64,000 nucleotides of DNA from Leptospira perdikensis (GTDB taxonomy: Bacteria > Spirochaetota > Leptospiria > Leptospirales > Leptospiraceae), in NCBI RefSeq assembly GCF_004769575.1, contig NZ_RQGA01000013.1, positions 186,001 to 250,000 on the forward strand, given 5' to 3'. The first letter of the stretch is position 1; the number at the start of each line of letters is the position of its first letter. Positions 46,448 to 55,418 of the stretch are shown in pieces. Under the pieces are notes generated by a model, which worked only from the letters and a program-made list of their open reading frames with translations, was not told the DNA's origin and searched no databases. The position numbers were made by a program, and so were the translations under genes.

Positions 46448-47575
46448 ATGAAAATAGGCGTAATCAAAGAACCATCTTATGAAAACCGAGTGGCAATCAC
46501 TCCGGACGTTGTCGAACCTTTGAAAAAGTTAGGTTTTACTGTTTCAGTTGAAACAACTGCAGGGGACAATGCATATTTCTCCGACAAAGATTATAAAGAT
46601 GTTGGTGCTACAGTAGAATCAAGAGATGCAATTCTTTCTGGATCTGACATCGTGGTATCTATCCATACATTGGATGAAGCAAGTGCCAAAAAGATTGGAA
46701 AAGATAAAATCTACATCGCAACTCTCTCCCCTCTTGCTTTCCCCAAAAAAGTAAAAGAAATCGCAAATGCTTCTTTCAAAATTTTCTCTATGGATACCAT
46801 TCCACGAATCACACGTGCACAGTCCATGGACGTTCTCAGTAGCCAAGCAACCGTTTCTGGATACAAAGCTGTTTTACTTGCGGCTTCCAACTACAGTCGT
46901 TTTTTTCCAATGTTAACAACAGCTGCTGGAACTATCACACCTGCAAGAGTCCTCATTCTAGGTGCTGGTGTTGCTGGTTTACAAGCCATTGCAACTTCTC
47001 GCCGATTAGGAGCAGTGGTAGATGTATTTGATACAAGACCTGAAGTGAAAGAACAATGTATGTCTCTTGGAGCCAAATTTGTGGAAGTTGAAGGTGCTGC
47101 GGATGCATCGAATACCGGTGGTTATGCGGTTGTACAATCAGAAGACTACCAACGTCGGCAAAAAGAAGCAATTGCGAAATTTGCTGAAAAAGCAGATATC
47201 ATCATTACTACAGCTCTTATTCCTGGAAAAAAAGCACCAGTACTCATCACCAAAGAAATGGTAGATACAATGAGACAAGGTTCAGTCATTGTTGACTTAG
47301 CTGCAGTCAATGGTGGTAACTGTGAAATTACAGAAAATGATAAAACTATCGTTTATAAAGGGATCACTGTGATTGGAAATTCTAATCTGCAAAGTACCCA
47401 ACCAATGGACGCAAGTAAAATGTATGCAAAGAACATTGTGAACTTCCTAAAACTTTTTGTGAATAAAGAAAAACAATTCAACATCAACTTAGAAGATGAA
47501 ATCATCAATGCTTGTATGATTGCAGAAAATGGAGTGGTTCGTCACAAACCTACTTTAGCACTTCTCGGAGAGTAA
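46448..47575 (+). CDS. pntAA: NAD(P) transhydrogenase subunit alpha, soluble part 1
   Basis: 375 residues forming the NAD-binding domain I of proton-translocating transhydrogenase. Features: KEPSYENRVAITPDVVEPLKK in two parts, a dinucleotide site LGAGVAGLQAIATSRRLGA, VFDTRPEVKEQ, and the transhydrogenase-specific ESDGGYAVVQS-like stretch (ASNTGGYAVVQSEDYQRRQ). It ends without membrane helices, as in genomes where pntA is split. The membrane subunits (pntAB, pntB) are not next to it; the following gene is convergent. The close relative alanine dehydrogenase is less likely. Confidence 0.9.
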   Translation: MKIGVIKEPSYENRVAITPDVVEPLKKLGFTVSVETTAGDNAYFSDKDYKDVGATVESRDAILSGSDIVVSIHTLDEASAKKIGKDKIYIATLSPLAFPKKVKEIANASFKIFSMDTIPRITRAQSMDVLSSQATVSGYKAVLLAASNYSRFFPMLTTAAGTITPARVLILGAGVAGLQAIATSRRLGAVVDVFDTRPEVKEQCMSLGAKFVEVEGAADASNTGGYAVVQSEDYQRRQKEAIAKFAEKADIIITTALIPGKKAPVLITKEMVDTMRQGSVIVDLAAVNGGNCEITENDKTIVYKGITVIGNSNLQSTQPMDASKMYAKNIVNFLKLFVNKEKQFNINLEDEIINACMIAENGVVRHKPTLALLGE

Positions 47576-47589
47576 TTCCGAGAAGTAAT

Positions 47590-47627
47590 AGACAAAGATT
47601 AGATTTTTAAATTTCTAATCTTTGTCT
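47590..47627. terminator. Bidirectional hairpin terminator
   Basis: A perfect 14-bp stem (AGACAAAGATTAGA with TCTAATCTTTGTCT) and 10-base AT loop, between the transhydrogenase stop and the convergent acyltransferase stop. It ends in a short T-run on the plus strand. It should work in both directions. Confidence 0.7.
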
Positions 47628-47635
47628 TTCGATTA

Positions 47636-48541
47636 TTAATTGTTTTCGGTAACTTGCGGTTGGGTTCTCCAACGACGGTGGACCCAAAAGTATTGCTCCG
47701 GAAACAACTTTACTTCTTCTTCCAAAGTTTTTGTCCAAAGTTCTGTATAATGCCGAATCACATCATCTTTTGATGGATAAAGTTTTTTATCCACAAAACC
47801 CAAATCCTTAACTCGAACGATCACCTTACCATCTGTGCCAGCTAACACAGAATAATACAACATTTTAGCTCCAGTTAAGTAAGCCATAAGAGCCGGACCA
47901 ACAAAAGTAGATGCTTGCCGATTCATAAAGGGAACAAAAATCCCTGCCTTTCCTGCATTCTGATCAGCACCAAATCCAATCCAATAACCTTGTTTCAAAA
48001 GTTTGATCACTTGTGTCGATTCTTGTACAGGAACAAGAACTACACCATTTTTGGAACGCATCCGACGAAGTAACTGGTCGACAAAGGGATTTCTTACTTT
48101 TTTATAGATCCCACCGCCCTTCATTCTGATTCCCAAAAATTGAACTAAAATTTCCCAAGTTCCAAAGTGACCAGAAATCAAAATCACTCCCACTCCTTGT
48201 TTTTTAGTTTCTTCTTCTATTTGAAGACTTTCTGAATCAATGATCAAATTTTCATCTAACCATTTTTTTGTCATTCGCGGAGCCCAAAGTGTATGAGCTA
48301 GTAAGATACCCAAATGTCGATAATGAGCTTTCACTAAATTTTGAATTTGGTCTTCAGAATAGTCTGGAAATGCGAAACGGATGTTATCGGCCGCAACCTT
48401 TTGGTGTTTTTTATCAAGTGGATAAAGAAGTTTGGTTAAAAAAATTCCATACGACAAACACCACTTATATGGAAGAATCTTAAAAGGAAAATAGAACAAA
48501 TAAACAATTAAAAACGAGAAAAAATATCCAATATGTTTCAT
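47636..48541 (-). CDS. Lipid A-type lauroyl/acyl acyltransferase (HtrB-like)
   Basis: 301 residues from the ATG at 48541, which overlaps the stop of the upstream gene by ATGA; a longer ORF to 48616 lies inside that gene and is not needed. An N-terminal membrane helix is followed by the family's HX4E motif in [10 protein letters not shown], then [13 protein letters not shown] and [17 protein letters not shown], typical of LpxL/HtrB enzymes that add secondary acyl chains to lipid A. The C-terminal [10 protein letters not shown] is also typical. The acceptor in leptospiral lipid A is inferred. Confidence 0.88.
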   Translation of the reverse strand: MKHIGYFFSFLIVYLFYFPFKILPYKWCLSYGIFLTKLLYPLDKKHQKVAADNIRFAFPDYSEDQIQNLVKAHYRHLGILLAHTLWAPRMTKKWLDENLIIDSESLQIEEETKKQGVGVILISGHFGTWEILVQFLGIRMKGGGIYKKVRNPFVDQLLRRMRSKNGVVLVPVQESTQVIKLLKQGYWIGFGADQNAGKAGIFVPFMNRQASTFVGPALMAYLTGAKMLYYSVLAGTDGKVIVRVKDLGFVDKKLYPSKDDVIRHYTELWTKTLEEEVKLFPEQYFWVHRRWRTQPQVTENN

Positions 48542-49071
48542 AGTGTTAAACAATAAGACCAAAGATAATAATGAAAAAGAACTGCAATAAGTCCAATTCC
48601 AAAACCAATGATCCATCCTCCCACAATATCACTTACAAAATGGTGTAAGGTGATTAATCTACCCACACCGGCAAACAAACTGAAAAAAAAGAAATAGGGA
48701 GTTTCGTGAAAAGCAAATACCAAAATCGTCGATACAACAATCGAATTGGCACTATGTGCAGAAGGAAACGAATGTTTCATATCAGGATTGGAATCCACTT
48801 TTCCCATAACACTGACAAGAGGACGTTTTCTGGCGAAGTATTTTTTCAAAACCAAAACCAAACGATCTGTAAGGTAAGTGAAAATCAAAACAAAAGGTAA
48901 ACTAAAGTAAACCGGTTTGTAAAGATCACTTAGAAACATAAGTGGCAACAATACAAGCGCAAACATTTCCCCGCGATTGACTCGGGACAAAACCCAACTA
49001 AGTTTCGGGTGGTGTAAGTTCTTTTGAATCCAAATAGATAATTTTAAATCAATGGCAGAAATCAAATTCAT
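48538..49071 (-). CDS. PAP2-family membrane phosphatase
   Basis: 177 residues with about five membrane helices. All three motifs are present: [18 protein letters not shown] and [16 protein letters not shown]. Short PAP2 enzymes of this size act on lipid phosphates such as undecaprenyl pyrophosphate or lipid A phosphate groups. Coupled by ATGA to hisS upstream and to the acyltransferase downstream, which supports a role in envelope lipid modification. Confidence 0.88.
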   Translation of the reverse strand: MNLISAIDLKLSIWIQKNLHHPKLSWVLSRVNRGEMFALVLLPLMFLSDLYKPVYFSLPFVLIFTYLTDRLVLVLKKYFARKRPLVSVMGKVDSNPDMKHSFPSAHSANSIVVSTILVFAFHETPYFFFFSLFAGVGRLITLHHFVSDIVGGWIIGFGIGLIAVLFHYYLWSYCLTL

Positions 49072-50381
49072 TTAGAGAGCTCTTCTTTTATCTTTTGAAG
49101 TGCTTCAGAAAAAGAAAAACTCCATTGGTTACGAGTTGCCATGTCTTTCAGAGTGACTGTTCCTGCTTTAATTTCATCTTCTCCACGAAGTAAAATCCAC
49201 CGGTATCCCTTTTTTTCTGCATAAGAAAGTTGTTTTCCCATCTTTTGAGAAACTAAAGAAACCTCCGTAGCAATTTTTTCCTTTCGGAGTTCTCTGGCAA
49301 AGTTATGATTCTCTGAAAAAGAAGTCTCATCCAATAGCGGAATATAAACTGTCGAGTCACTGGAAAAATTCGGTAACAAGTTATGTGCGGTCAAAAAATT
49401 CTGAAGAGTTACGTCACCAAGTCCAAATCCAATTCCAGAAAGTTCTTCATTGGAGAATAATCCAATTAAATTATCATACCTTCCACCACCATACAATGAA
49501 CGTTTGTTTTGCGGAGAGGTATCAAAAATTTCAAAGATAAAACCTGTATAATAATCAAACCCACGAACCACTGACGGATCAAAATAAACAATGTCATTCA
49601 ATCCTATTGTTTTAAGATCCTCAAACAAAGTACGAATTGCATTTAAAGTTTCGTCTTTGATCCCCGGAATTTGATTCAATGTATCAGTTGTCGCAGCTAA
49701 GAACAAATTAATCTTCGACACAGCCGTTGGATCGTTCGGAATTGTTTTCGAAACTAGAGCAATATATTCGTCTTCGGTGATTTTGTTTTTTTTGTCTAAA
49801 ATTTTTGAAACTTCATGTGCTTGGTTTGGACTTACCTTTAAACCATCTAACAAAAACTCATCGAGAAGTGACCTATGAGAAATGGTAACTTTAAAACTAT
49901 TTCTCGGTGCGCCAAAGGCAAAAAGTATATCGCAAGCTAAAGACAAAATCTCCAATTCAGCTCTTTGGCTTGTCACACCAAACATATCCACATTCAATTG
50001 CCAATGTTCCCGAAGGCGTCCAAGGCCTGGTTGTTCGTATCGCCAAAGGTTAGGAATGGAAAACCAACGAATGGGTCGAGGAAGATCACGTAATTTTTTT
50101 GCCACCATCCTTGCAACAGTCGGTGTCATTTCAGGACGAATCGCTACCTCGCGATCTCCCTTATCAACAAAATTGTAAATTTGTTTACCTACAATTTCTT
50201 CACCAGTTTTAGCTCTATATAAATCCAAAGACTCGACCATAGGTCCATCATACTCTTCGTATCCATAAGACCTGGCGACATCTTTCATCACCGAAAATAA
50301 GTAGTTTCGAAGGCGCATATCCTCAGGATAAAAATCCCGAGTGCCTTTATAGTTTTCTGTAGTTAGTTTTTGTTCTTTCAA
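49068..50381 (-). CDS. hisS: Histidyl-tRNA synthetase
   Basis: 437 residues, class II. It charges tRNA-His. Visible motifs: RPEMTPTVARMVA (motif 2 region), REHWQLNVDMFG, VVRGFDYYTGFIFE (histidine-binding HisA-type block), GGGRYDNLIGLF and GIGFGLGD (motif 3). A C-terminal anticodon-binding domain follows (about 345-437). Normal length. It begins a hisS-PAP2-acyltransferase run with ATGA overlaps. Confidence 0.97.
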   Translation of the reverse strand: MKEQKLTTENYKGTRDFYPEDMRLRNYLFSVMKDVARSYGYEEYDGPMVESLDLYRAKTGEEIVGKQIYNFVDKGDREVAIRPEMTPTVARMVAKKLRDLPRPIRWFSIPNLWRYEQPGLGRLREHWQLNVDMFGVTSQRAELEILSLACDILFAFGAPRNSFKVTISHRSLLDEFLLDGLKVSPNQAHEVSKILDKKNKITEDEYIALVSKTIPNDPTAVSKINLFLAATTDTLNQIPGIKDETLNAIRTLFEDLKTIGLNDIVYFDPSVVRGFDYYTGFIFEIFDTSPQNKRSLYGGGRYDNLIGLFSNEELSGIGFGLGDVTLQNFLTAHNLLPNFSSDSTVYIPLLDETSFSENHNFARELRKEKIATEVSLVSQKMGKQLSYAEKKGYRWILLRGEDEIKAGTVTLKDMATRNQWSFSFSEALQKIKEELSK

Positions 50382-50408
50382 TGTATGGCCCTTGGAAGCT
50401 TGCGCAGA

Positions 50409-51533
50409 TTAGGCAAAAAATTCAATTAGACTATGGTAAATCTCTTTGGCTTTTTTATCTCCGCTGACACCTGTGATCCTTCCACCCAACCTAAAATAGT
50501 CATTCACCTCTTCCAGATGGCGTAGTTCAATTGCCATTCGGATCGGTGCCTGTAATTTAAAGTTAATATCTAAAGTAAATGTAGGTTTCACTTTCAGTGC
50601 TTTGATAATTTCCATATCGTTAACTTCCAAGGCGACTCCACCTCGGGAAACGTTGAGAACGTTTTGTTTGATATCAAGAATATGGGTATTTGAGTCCATA
50701 ATTCTTTCTTGAAACGTACGTTCAACCTCTTTAAACAAATCCAGTACTTCGCCTGGGATACCTGATCTTTCGGTTTCAAATGAAAGATATGCAAAAAAAT
50801 GCATATCTTTCATTTGGATAAATAACGGGTAATAAATATAGGAGCCGATTTTTTTCTTTTTGTACTCTTGAATTTTATCATCCAATAAAAAATCATCTTC
50901 AAATGTTTTTTTAGGATCGAATACATCCTCCGAAGGAAAGGATTCAAAAGTTTCTGTATCTAATATAAAAATTGGTTTTTTATGTTCCTTCATCAAATCA
51001 ATTTCATCGCTGTGGGTTGACCCAGAAAGAAAGACCACTTTTGATTGTGGGTAATTTTTTAAAACCGTTCGCTGGATATCAGAAAGAATCACCTGTGAAC
51101 TAACGCCAGTTAGTTTAGAAAAATCAATATTTGTTTTAGCGACTAAAAAGTTTGAAGCTACTGCATTACCGCGAACTTTCTCATTTCTAGGATCTTGTCT
51201 TGTAGCATAAGTTTGTCTACGATCGATAATTTTTCCGAGAAGGAGGTTGTCCTTTTGGTTGATCAGTTCATAATCGACCTCAACATGAAATCCAGGAGTT
51301 GCTTGTACGGAAAAAATAGTTTCGATTAATTCTGGAACTGTTTCTAGTTCCCAGATATGTGCCCCATCCGGTCTCTCCCCTTTGAACTTTACTCGAATCG
51401 GAGTGTCGTATCCTTTGAGAAACAATCCATTCCCAGCCATCATTTGTTTAAAAAATTCAGGTAAAGCACGTACCGCTTCTAACGGAAGATACTCTCTTTC
51501 TTGGTCGAAATGAATTTTAACACGATTGATCAT
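50409..51533 (-). CDS. Leptospira-type protein with C-terminal PilZ-like domain
   Basis: 374 residues. The C-terminal part has NVSRGGVALEVND and ends YFRLGGRITGV, the pattern of a PilZ domain, and the N-terminal part has no named fold. It resembles, in length and order, the protein at 34785-35957, so the two may be distant relatives (possibly DUF1577). The RxxxR cyclic di-GMP motif is not clearly present. Its start is 2 bp after the OmpA-type gene on the same strand, so they are probably co-transcribed. Confidence 0.65.
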   Translation of the reverse strand: MINRVKIHFDQEREYLPLEAVRALPEFFKQMMAGNGLFLKGYDTPIRVKFKGERPDGAHIWELETVPELIETIFSVQATPGFHVEVDYELINQKDNLLLGKIIDRRQTYATRQDPRNEKVRGNAVASNFLVAKTNIDFSKLTGVSSQVILSDIQRTVLKNYPQSKVVFLSGSTHSDEIDLMKEHKKPIFILDTETFESFPSEDVFDPKKTFEDDFLLDDKIQEYKKKKIGSYIYYPLFIQMKDMHFFAYLSFETERSGIPGEVLDLFKEVERTFQERIMDSNTHILDIKQNVLNVSRGGVALEVNDMEIIKALKVKPTFTLDINFKLQAPIRMAIELRHLEEVNDYFRLGGRITGVSGDKKAKEIYHSLIEFFA

Positions 51534-51535
51534 AA

Positions 51536-53548
51536 CTAGTCTATTTTTTTGAAATTCACACGTCTATTGCGAGATCGTCCTTCTTCCGTTTCATTCTCTG
51601 CAATCGGTTGGGAATAATGATAGGCCTGAACCTTCATTCGTTCCTTAGGAACACCTTTTAATCGCATGTATTGATAAACAGAAAGCGCTCTATCCTCGCT
51701 TAAGCTAATGTTGTATTCTTTATTCCCTATATTATCAGTATGTCCACCAATTTCAACTTTTTCGTTCTTATGATGGATAAGGAAGTCGGCAAAAAGATCC
51801 AATTTTTTCTTATCTTCATCACTCAATACCCGTTCGTTGAATGGGAAATAAATAATTGTATTATACAAATTGTCAAAATCATTTAAATTTCTAAGATAAA
51901 GAACGGTTTCTTTCCCTTCCATTCCAGAAATTTTATCTTTGGAAAAGAGGAAGGTTTCCTCTTTATATCCTTTGGCTCTTACCAAAATTTCGAAATCCAT
52001 CGTAGGAGATTTATCTAAATCAAATCGTGCATCTTTTGCTTCTAGAGATTTTCCTTTACGAGTTAAGTCATCAAAGTAATAACAAATAGCGTTAGGAATG
52101 ACAAGATCCGTTTTCCTATCTTTGACAATGAAACGAATTCCTTGGATGGTTTTATCAGGTCGTTCTTCTTTAATCGGGCGGATCGGTTGTAAAATGATCT
52201 GTGAGTATTGTTCTTTATTTTTCCCCACATTTCCCCTCAAATCCAAAAGTACTTCCGTGGGATGAAATCCGGGAGAAGAAACTTCCACTCGATACAATTT
52301 CCCTGTTTTGATGGTTGTACGAAAGTTCTCCGCATCAGCAATGGACAAATCTCCTCCAATCCGTTTGGAAGTGATCACTTGAATGGGTCTTGTCTCATCA
52401 TAAATTTTTAGAGTCGAATCAAGACCAATCATTATGGCTTCTGATCCATCGAGTACAAGCCCTCGGAATACAAATTCATAACTGCGACGTAGGTCTTCAG
52501 GAACCATCGTTCTATAAATATCAAATTGGCCTTCTCCACCCGGACGGTTGGAAGAGAAATAAAACCATAAATCATCAAAGGTAACAGATATACCTTCGTT
52601 ATCACTTTCTTCCCAAAGACTGTAGGTGGAATAATCAGCAGGTGTATCAAAAGGGAATCCAGTAGATTCGCCTGACAATTGTTGTTTGGTATTAAACGGA
52701 GATCCTAACAAAACGGGAGTTTCAAAACTATTTTGTAACTCATTGTATTCACTATAGTAAAAACTAAATTTACGATTTTTATCACCGCGATTCGAACTGA
52801 AATACAATCGTAAGCCATCCCAATGGTAATTGGGGCTAATTTCATCATCTTTTGTGTTAATGACAGTTCCCATCGAAATCGGTTTTTGCCAGACCCCATC
52901 TCTACAAGTAATTTTAGGTTTATCTGGACTGATTTCTTTTGTTCCTGTCGTGGGTTCTCTTTTAGAAATCCAGAGATCAAAACCCCCAAGTCCTCCTGGG
53001 CGATTAGACGAAAACACCATAGAACATCCATCAGGTGAAACAGCAGGCATTTTATCCTCAAAATGTGAACTGACTTCGTTCAGATGGATGGGAACAGACC
53101 AAAGTCCAGTTCTTTGATTTATTTTTGTATAATATAAATTGAGACCGTCATAACCTTCTCGATTTTTTTTGGGGTCCGCTTGGGTTTTATCTCGAACAGA
53201 AGTAAAGTACAGTTCGTACGGTTTTTCCTCTTCATCAAAGAGGATAGAAAACATACCTTCAAAATTCGTTGTATTTAATTCCCGAAAGTTCTTAGGAGGA
53301 GACCAAACCGGCAATTTCATTCGGTCGGGAAAACTTAAATTTTCCGAAATCCAAATATCCATTCCCCCCTCACCTCCCGGACGGTTCGACTGGAACACCA
53401 GATATCGACCTGTTGGAGAAATGATGGGATTGTATTCCACATTTTGTGTGTTGAGTGGCTGGTAAAACCTTACATCCTTCACTTTCGGTAAAGGCTGCGC
53501 CAGGAGGGGAAATGCCGAAATGATTAAGGAAATAAGGAATTTTTTCAT
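51536..53548 (-). CDS. OmpA-family outer-membrane protein with PD40 repeats
   Basis: 670 residues with a signal peptide (about 1-18, ending LLAQ). Four WD40-like PD40 repeats (SNRPGGEGGMDIW, SNRPGGLGGFDLW, SNRGDKNRKFSF and SNRPGGEGQFDIY) form a likely beta-propeller (about 30-350). A linker with beta domains follows, and the C-terminal OmpA domain (about 555-670; IGGHTDNIGNKEYNISLSEDRA in two parts) binds peptidoglycan. It would sit in the periplasm or outer membrane. Family members of this layout link envelope layers and may bind partner proteins. It leads the run into the PilZ-like gene. Confidence 0.88.
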   Translation of the reverse strand: MKKFLISLIISAFPLLAQPLPKVKDVRFYQPLNTQNVEYNPIISPTGRYLVFQSNRPGGEGGMDIWISENLSFPDRMKLPVWSPPKNFRELNTTNFEGMFSILFDEEEKPYELYFTSVRDKTQADPKKNREGYDGLNLYYTKINQRTGLWSVPIHLNEVSSHFEDKMPAVSPDGCSMVFSSNRPGGLGGFDLWISKREPTTGTKEISPDKPKITCRDGVWQKPISMGTVINTKDDEISPNYHWDGLRLYFSSNRGDKNRKFSFYYSEYNELQNSFETPVLLGSPFNTKQQLSGESTGFPFDTPADYSTYSLWEESDNEGISVTFDDLWFYFSSNRPGGEGQFDIYRTMVPEDLRRSYEFVFRGLVLDGSEAIMIGLDSTLKIYDETRPIQVITSKRIGGDLSIADAENFRTTIKTGKLYRVEVSSPGFHPTEVLLDLRGNVGKNKEQYSQIILQPIRPIKEERPDKTIQGIRFIVKDRKTDLVIPNAICYYFDDLTRKGKSLEAKDARFDLDKSPTMDFEILVRAKGYKEETFLFSKDKISGMEGKETVLYLRNLNDFDNLYNTIIYFPFNERVLSDEDKKKLDLFADFLIHHKNEKVEIGGHTDNIGNKEYNISLSEDRALSVYQYMRLKGVPKERMKVQAYHYSQPIAENETEEGRSRNRRVNFKKID

Positions 53549-53642
53549 CTGCCGTCTCTCCTATGTATCGGCCAATCGGAATTTTCTGCCAAGGGAAAAA
53601 TAAGGCTTTTAGGGGGAGGTGAACTGATAATCCTTCTCATTC

Positions 53643-54458
53643 ATGGCCGAAATCTTCGGAATCTTAAACATTACAACAGACTCGTTTAGCGACGGGGGAA
53701 AATTCCTTAACCCAGACGACGCAATTGAACAAGGAAATAAACTTTTGCAAGAGGGGGCTGATTGGTTAGATGTATCGGGTCAATCCTCTAACATCGATGC
53801 TGCGTTAGTTTCTGAAGAAGAGGAATGGAAACGAGTCGAACCTGTAATTCGTCATTTTGTTCCCAAGGGAGTCCGCATCAGTTTGGATAGTTTCCGACCT
53901 GCCGTTCAGAAAAAAGGAATTGAGGCAGGGGTTCGTTGTATTAACGATATCACTGGTTTCACTTATGAAGGTGATCGAAGTTTTTTAAAATCAGCCATTC
54001 AAAAACACCCAGAACTAAAACTCATCATTATGCATTCGCATAACAGAAATATAGCGAAACATAAATCAGATCTTACACCTGAAAAAGTAGTGAGAAAGAT
54101 CCAAGCTTTTTTTAGAGACCGCCGTTCGGACTTACTCGCTATGGAAATACCGGAATCGGCACTCCACTATGATCCGGGTATGGGTTTTTTTCTCAGCGAA
54201 AATCCAATGGTTTCCTTTCGAGTTTTACAAGAGTTAGAAATCCTCAAACTAGAATTCCCCCAACTGATGGTAGGAGTTTCCAGAAAATCATTCCTAGGAA
54301 ATGTATTGGGTGATTTACCAATCCCGGATAGAGAATTTGCCACTTTAGCCTGTGAAATCCATTTATTACTATACAAAGTTCCCTTCATTCGGACGCATAA
54401 CGTGCTTAAGTTGAGACAAGCGGAAAAAGTTTGGAATTTATGTCAGGAAATGGAATGA
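53643..54458 (+). CDS. folP: Dihydropteroate synthase-like protein with altered loop 2
   Basis: 271 residues. DHPS joins p-aminobenzoate to a pterin in folate synthesis and is the sulfonamide target. Conserved blocks: GILNITTDSFSDGG, INDITGF, DPGMGFFL, GVSRKSFLG and FIRTHNV. The loop normally reading GGESTRPG is here SGQSSNID (residues 45-52), losing the Thr-Arg pair used in substrate and sulfonamide contacts. The alignment is ungapped, so this is substitution and not truncation. It may be the true enzyme with a drifted loop or a paralogue. It starts 94 bp from the OmpA gene, divergently. Confidence 0.85.
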   Translation: MAEIFGILNITTDSFSDGGKFLNPDDAIEQGNKLLQEGADWLDVSGQSSNIDAALVSEEEEWKRVEPVIRHFVPKGVRISLDSFRPAVQKKGIEAGVRCINDITGFTYEGDRSFLKSAIQKHPELKLIIMHSHNRNIAKHKSDLTPEKVVRKIQAFFRDRRSDLLAMEIPESALHYDPGMGFFLSENPMVSFRVLQELEILKLEFPQLMVGVSRKSFLGNVLGDLPIPDREFATLACEIHLLLYKVPFIRTHNVLKLRQAEKVWNLCQEME

Positions 54459-54470
54459 TTGAAAAAAATC

Positions 54471-54497
54471 TTAAAGAAAGAATATTTCTTTCTTTAA
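54471..54497. terminator. Bidirectional terminator between folP and the TPR gene
   Basis: A perfect 12-bp AT-rich stem (TTAAAGAAAGAA with TTCTTTCTTTAA) around a 3-base loop. In the minus direction it is followed by GATTTTTTTC, a normal U-tract, so it should end the TPR operon. Its right arm includes the TPR gene's stop codon. Confidence 0.65.
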
Positions 54498-55417
54498 CTT
54501 CTTCCCGAACGAGAAGCCTTCCGAATATCCTTTCCCTCTTTTGACAAAGTAGGAAAAAAAACCGACTCGGGAACCGCATATCCTTTTTCGACCGCCTTAC
54601 GATAGTAAGGCAAAAGCCCATCCCATTTGGGAAAGTCTTTTAAAACAAGTAAGGTATCTCGCCAAACTTCTAAAAATCCGATTTGGGTCTTTTCGCTAGC
54701 AGTAGCTGATTCCGCCCATTTCAAAGCCTCTTCGTAACGACCTAATTCATAGTTAGCTTTTACAAAATAAAAATGAAATTCTTTATTCTTTTTAGCGGCA
54801 ATCTCTAGAGATTTTGCATAATCTAACAAACTATACCAATTATTTTTTTGTACTTGGATGTCCGCCATTCCATACAGGGCATTTTCATGGAAGGGAACCA
54901 CTTCTAAGATTTGATTCAAATAACCTTCTGCATAAACAAAATTACCTGTTTGTATGTAGTAATTGGCTAGTTCCTCATATGCATATAATTCCCAACCCTT
55001 CACTCTAGATAACGCATCTAACAAAACGATTTTTTCTTCGTTTCTCAAACGGATTTCTAGTTCTTTTAAAATCGTCGTGTATGTAACGGAGGAACGTGAG
55101 GGACCTTCCTTCGCGACCTTTTCTTTTAAAATTTCGAATTCATCTAACAAAAAGTAAAATCGAAGTCGGTTCAAATGTACGGAAACTTCATTCGGATTGG
55201 TTTGAATACACTTGTCCCAAACCGATTCTGCTTGGTCAAGTTGCACGGACTTAGACAATCGTATGCCTTCCGCATTACAATCGCTTGCTTTTGCGTTGGT
55301 CACTTCCAAAAATAAAGTATCAGATTCTAATTCATCTTGTTTTGCGATGGGATATCTGCACCCCAATGAAATCAAAATAGAACAAAGGTATAAGATGTAT
55401 ATAATACGAAATTTCAA
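54494..55417 (-). CDS. TPR-containing lipoprotein
   Basis: 307 residues. The lipoprotein signal ends in lipobox LISLGC (Cys20). The rest is helical with at least four degenerate TPR-like repeats (for example WDKCIQTNPNEVSVHLNRL, NYYIQTGNFVYAEGYLNQIL and NYELGRYEEALKWAES). TPR proteins serve as binding scaffolds, and this one would be anchored in the outer or inner membrane. It starts 1 bp after a TPR gene on the same strand and is probably co-transcribed. No partner can be named. Confidence 0.7.
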   Translation of the reverse strand: MKFRIIYILYLCSILISLGCRYPIAKQDELESDTLFLEVTNAKASDCNAEGIRLSKSVQLDQAESVWDKCIQTNPNEVSVHLNRLRFYFLLDEFEILKEKVAKEGPSRSSVTYTTILKELEIRLRNEEKIVLLDALSRVKGWELYAYEELANYYIQTGNFVYAEGYLNQILEVVPFHENALYGMADIQVQKNNWYSLLDYAKSLEIAAKKNKEFHFYFVKANYELGRYEEALKWAESATASEKTQIGFLEVWRDTLLVLKDFPKWDGLLPYYRKAVEKGYAVPESVFFPTLSKEGKDIRKASRSGRS

Positions 55418-55418
55418 T

